Source: an uncultured Verrucomicrobiota bacterium | Lineage (GTDB): Bacteria; Verrucomicrobiota; Verrucomicrobiia; Limisphaerales; UBA9464 | Direction: 5' to 3' | Assembly (NCBI GenBank): GCA_903864375.1 | Contig: CAIPFS010000281.1 | Location: 1 to 8,152 of the forward strand | Length of the DNA stretch: 8,152 nt | Shown here: positions 6,332-8,152 of the stretch, piece after piece | Layout: each line of letters starts with the position of its first letter | How positions within the stretch are numbered: position 1 is the first letter of the stretch | Notes under the pieces: model-generated | What the model saw: the letters and a program-made list of their open reading frames with translations, nothing else | What the model was told of the DNA's origin: nothing | Database searches by the model: none | Position numbers and translations under genes: made by a program

Positions 6332-7714
6332 ATGACCTTTCACAGCATCAATCCCATGAACGGAAAGGTGTTGGGAACCTTTGAACAGCTGAGTGACCGG
6401 CAATTGGAAGACGCCCTGGCACTGGCCTCAACCTGCTTTCCGGTCTGGAGTGAGACATCGTTTGCTGAACGCACCGTCATCGGGATGCGTGCCGCCGGAA
6501 TTTTACGGACGCGCACTGATGAATTTGCGCGGCTGGCCACCCTTGAAATGGGGAAGTTGTATGCACAGGCCCGGGCTGAAGTCCTGCTGAGCGCCAACAT
6601 CATCGAGTATTACGCGCGGAATGCCGCGGAGTTTCTTGCCCCGGACCTGCTGGAGACCGCATCGGGTGAAGCGGAGGTAGTCTCGGAACCCCTGGGGCTT
6701 CTCTTCGGGATTCAGCCATGGAATTTCCCGTATTATCAACTCGCCCGCTTTGCCGGGCCGAACCTGATGGCGGGCAACGTGGTCCTGGTCAAGCATGCCG
6801 CCTGCGTTCCGCAATGTGCCGTCGCCTTTGAACACCTCTGGCGGGAGGCGGGAGCGCCGGAGGGGGCCTATACCAACCTCCTGATCTCGCATGAACAGGT
6901 GGAGCGCGTGATCGACGATCCCCGCATCAAGGGAGTCGCCCTCACCGGTGGGATCGAGGCGGCCAAGGACGTGGCCGCCCGGGCTGGAAAAAACGTCAAG
7001 AAGACGACCCTCGAGCTGGGCGGAGACGATCCGTTCATCGTGCTGGAGGATGCGGATCTGGATAAAACGGTGAAATGGGCCGTCTGGGCCAAGATGAACA
7101 ACGACGGACAATGCTGTGTTGCGGCCAAGAGATTCATTGTCGTCGAGAGTGTAGCCGCCCAGTTCCTGCTCAAGTTCCAGACCGCCCTGGCTGCGCTCAA
7201 GCCGGGAAGCCCCATGGATAAACGGACGACACTCGGACCGATGTCATCGGAGAGCGGTCTGCGACACTTGTTATCGCAGGTCGACAGTGCCCTTCAAAAT
7301 GGGGCCCGTCTGGTGATGGGCGGCAAGCGCCTCGACCGGGAGGGGACATTCATGGAACCGACCATTCTCGTCGACATCGCCGTCAGCAATCCCGCCTACT
7401 GGGAGGAGTTCTTCGGGCCGGTCGCCCTGTTTTTTTCGGTGGCCAACGAGGAGGAGGCCATTCGACTGGCCAACAACTCGGACTACGGGCTGGGGGGAGC
7501 CGTGTTCACCCGCGATGTGGCCCGGGGAAAGCGGATCGCTCATCGTCTTCATTCCGGCATGGTCTTTGTGAATCACCCCACCTGGACCTCCCCGGAGCTA
7601 CCGTTTGGGGGGATCAACAATTCCGGATACGGACGCGAACTCTCCCGCCTGGGCATCCAGGAGTTCATCAACAAAAAACTGATCCGGGTGCAGTCCATCG
7701 ACGCCCCACCGTGA
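6332..7714 (+). CDS. NAD(P)-dependent aldehyde dehydrogenase, Sad/GabD-like succinate-semialdehyde dehydrogenase
   Basis: A 460-residue cytoplasmic enzyme, normal length for the Sad (YneI-type) group, which oxidises succinate semialdehyde to succinate. Active-site features are present: N131 in PWNFP, K154 in the VLVKHA strand, general base E228 in TLELGG, catalytic C262 in NDGQCCVAAKRF, E359 in EEFFGPV, and PFGGINNSGYGRE near 424-436. The KHA (rather than KPS) after the cofactor lysine, the ELGG-x-DPFIVL segment and the CVAAKRF signature match Sad/GabD1-type sequences I know better than other aldehyde dehydrogenases. Unusual is LTGGIEAA at 204-211, where most members have TGS and a glycine four residues on. 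No GABA transaminase or other GABA gene is adjacent, so the substrate could be a related semialdehyde. It stands alone, divergent from the PSD1 operon. Confidence is high for the fold and lower for the substrate. Confidence 0.93.
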   Translation: MTFHSINPMNGKVLGTFEQLSDRQLEDALALASTCFPVWSETSFAERTVIGMRAAGILRTRTDEFARLATLEMGKLYAQARAEVLLSANIIEYYARNAAEFLAPDLLETASGEAEVVSEPLGLLFGIQPWNFPYYQLARFAGPNLMAGNVVLVKHAACVPQCAVAFEHLWREAGAPEGAYTNLLISHEQVERVIDDPRIKGVALTGGIEAAKDVAARAGKNVKKTTLELGGDDPFIVLEDADLDKTVKWAVWAKMNNDGQCCVAAKRFIVVESVAAQFLLKFQTALAALKPGSPMDKRTTLGPMSSESGLRHLLSQVDSALQNGARLVMGGKRLDREGTFMEPTILVDIAVSNPAYWEEFFGPVALFFSVANEEEAIRLANNSDYGLGGAVFTRDVARGKRIAHRLHSGMVFVNHPTWTSPELPFGGINNSGYGRELSRLGIQEFINKKLIRVQSIDAPP

Positions 7715-7834
7715 CCCCGCGGCGATAAGGGAAGTTCAGAGGTGACGATTCGGCGGCGAACGGATTCCTGACTCGCACAGACGGGCTGGATTGAGGCAGG
7801 ATCGTCGGGTCGTTCGATGCCGATTGTCCCTCCC
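7715..7834 (+). other. intergenic gap after the aldehyde dehydrogenase
   Basis: I see no clear rho-independent terminator and no convincing promoter between the aldehyde dehydrogenase stop and the next start. Either read-through joins the two genes, or the signals are of a kind not recognisable by eye. Confidence 0.35.
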
Positions 7835-8152
7835 ATGAATTCTGTCCGTCGTTTGCGCGCCGTTCTTTGGACCGTTGTTGCCGGGTTCCTCGCCCAGGCC
7901 GCCCCGAAATCCCCGTATCTGCATCCCCCGGCCGTGGAAGAATTCGCACGGCACGATCCGTCGGGTACCACCATCCTTTCCAACGGGCGCTTCCTCACCC
8001 CTGCCGGCCACGCCTATCCGATCCATTCCTGGCCGCACGGCATGGCCATCACACGCGACGGGGCCACACTGTTCATCGCCAGTGCCGGGGTCGGTCAATT
8101 GGTCACCGGCTGGCAGGGGGCTTCCCCTCAGTTTCGCGATGTCGTCCCTCCG
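7835..8152 (+). CDS. exported YncE-like beta-propeller protein, N-terminal fragment (cut by window end)
   Basis: An open frame runs from ATG 7835 to the window edge (106 codons, no stop). Residues 1-22 look like a Sec signal peptide: MNSVRRLR, a hydrophobic core, then A-Q-A for cleavage. The mature part contains ILSNGRFLTPAGHAYP at about 47-62, then WPHGMAITRDGATLFIAS at 66-83. This 'name the value, then check it against the displayed datum' blade pattern resembles the first blade of YncE/YVTN beta-propellers, in particular those fused to a C-terminal phosphoesterase or alkaline-phosphatase-like domain. Any such domain would lie beyond the window. An in-frame ATG at 7817 would add MPIVPP; 7835 is preferred because the basic n-region then begins the protein. 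Neither has a good Shine-Dalgarno sequence. Being exported is well supported; the family is tentative. Confidence 0.62.
   Translation, partial: MNSVRRLRAVLWTVVAGFLAQAAPKSPYLHPPAVEEFARHDPSGTTILSNGRFLTPAGHAYPIHSWPHGMAITRDGATLFIASAGVGQLVTGWQGASPQFRDVVPP

Noticed and set aside
7715..7834. A terminator hairpin or small RNA after the aldehyde dehydrogenase
   Set aside because: No stem of useful length followed by a T-run is present, and no structured RNA motif was recognised.
7573..7998. Minus-strand frame spanning the end of the aldehyde dehydrogenase and the next gap
   Set aside because: It is antisense to conserved dehydrogenase sequence and to a signal-peptide-bearing frame, with no domain or ribosome binding site of its own.

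Overview
The window looks like a piece of a bacterial chromosome from the Planctomycetota-Verrucomicrobiota group. The main evidence is a two-gene unit encoding a PSCyt2/PSD1 protein (DUF1549 + DUF1553) followed by a DUF1501 protein. This pair is greatly expanded in those phyla and uncommon elsewhere. GC-rich coding sequence and several exported proteins fit, but the window alone does not settle the phylum or order. Family assignments come from reading motifs, not from database searches.

Layout, left to right. (1) 15-1181, plus: a complete AAA-type ATPase of the AAA_14/DUF4143 family with a nuclease-like C-terminal motif. (2) 1230-1973, minus: an exported protein with a short conserved helical region and a Gly/Tyr/His-rich tail, facing gene 1 tail to tail. 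(3) 2156-2512, plus: a small charged helical protein of unknown function, divergent from gene 2. (4) 2509-3918, minus: a DUF1501 protein with a Tat signal. (5) 3908-6115, minus: the PSCyt2/PSD1 protein, immediately upstream of and overlapping gene 4, so 5 and 4 form an operon read right to left. (6) 6332-7714, plus: an aldehyde dehydrogenase of the Sad/GabD-like succinate-semialdehyde dehydrogenase group, divergent from the PSD1 operon. (7) 7817 or 7835 to the right edge, plus: the start of an exported protein resembling YncE-type beta-propellers, cut by the window end.

How they work together: only the PSD1-DUF1501 pair is clearly a functional unit. Its 11-base overlap implies coupled translation, and both products are predicted to leave the cytoplasm, one by a Sec-like and one by a Tat signal. 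The other genes look like independent transcription units with no visible shared pathway. No GABA transaminase lies beside the aldehyde dehydrogenase, and no sulfatase beside the PSD1 pair.

I found no tRNA, rRNA, CRISPR array, insertion sequence, phage module or recognisable defence system. Nothing here is convincingly a new multi-gene system. The points most worth checking are the altered cofactor-binding motif of the aldehyde dehydrogenase, a small open frame that meets its start codon with an ATGA overlap, the tail-to-tail stop-codon overlap at 2509-2512, and the uncharacterised small protein at 2156-2512.
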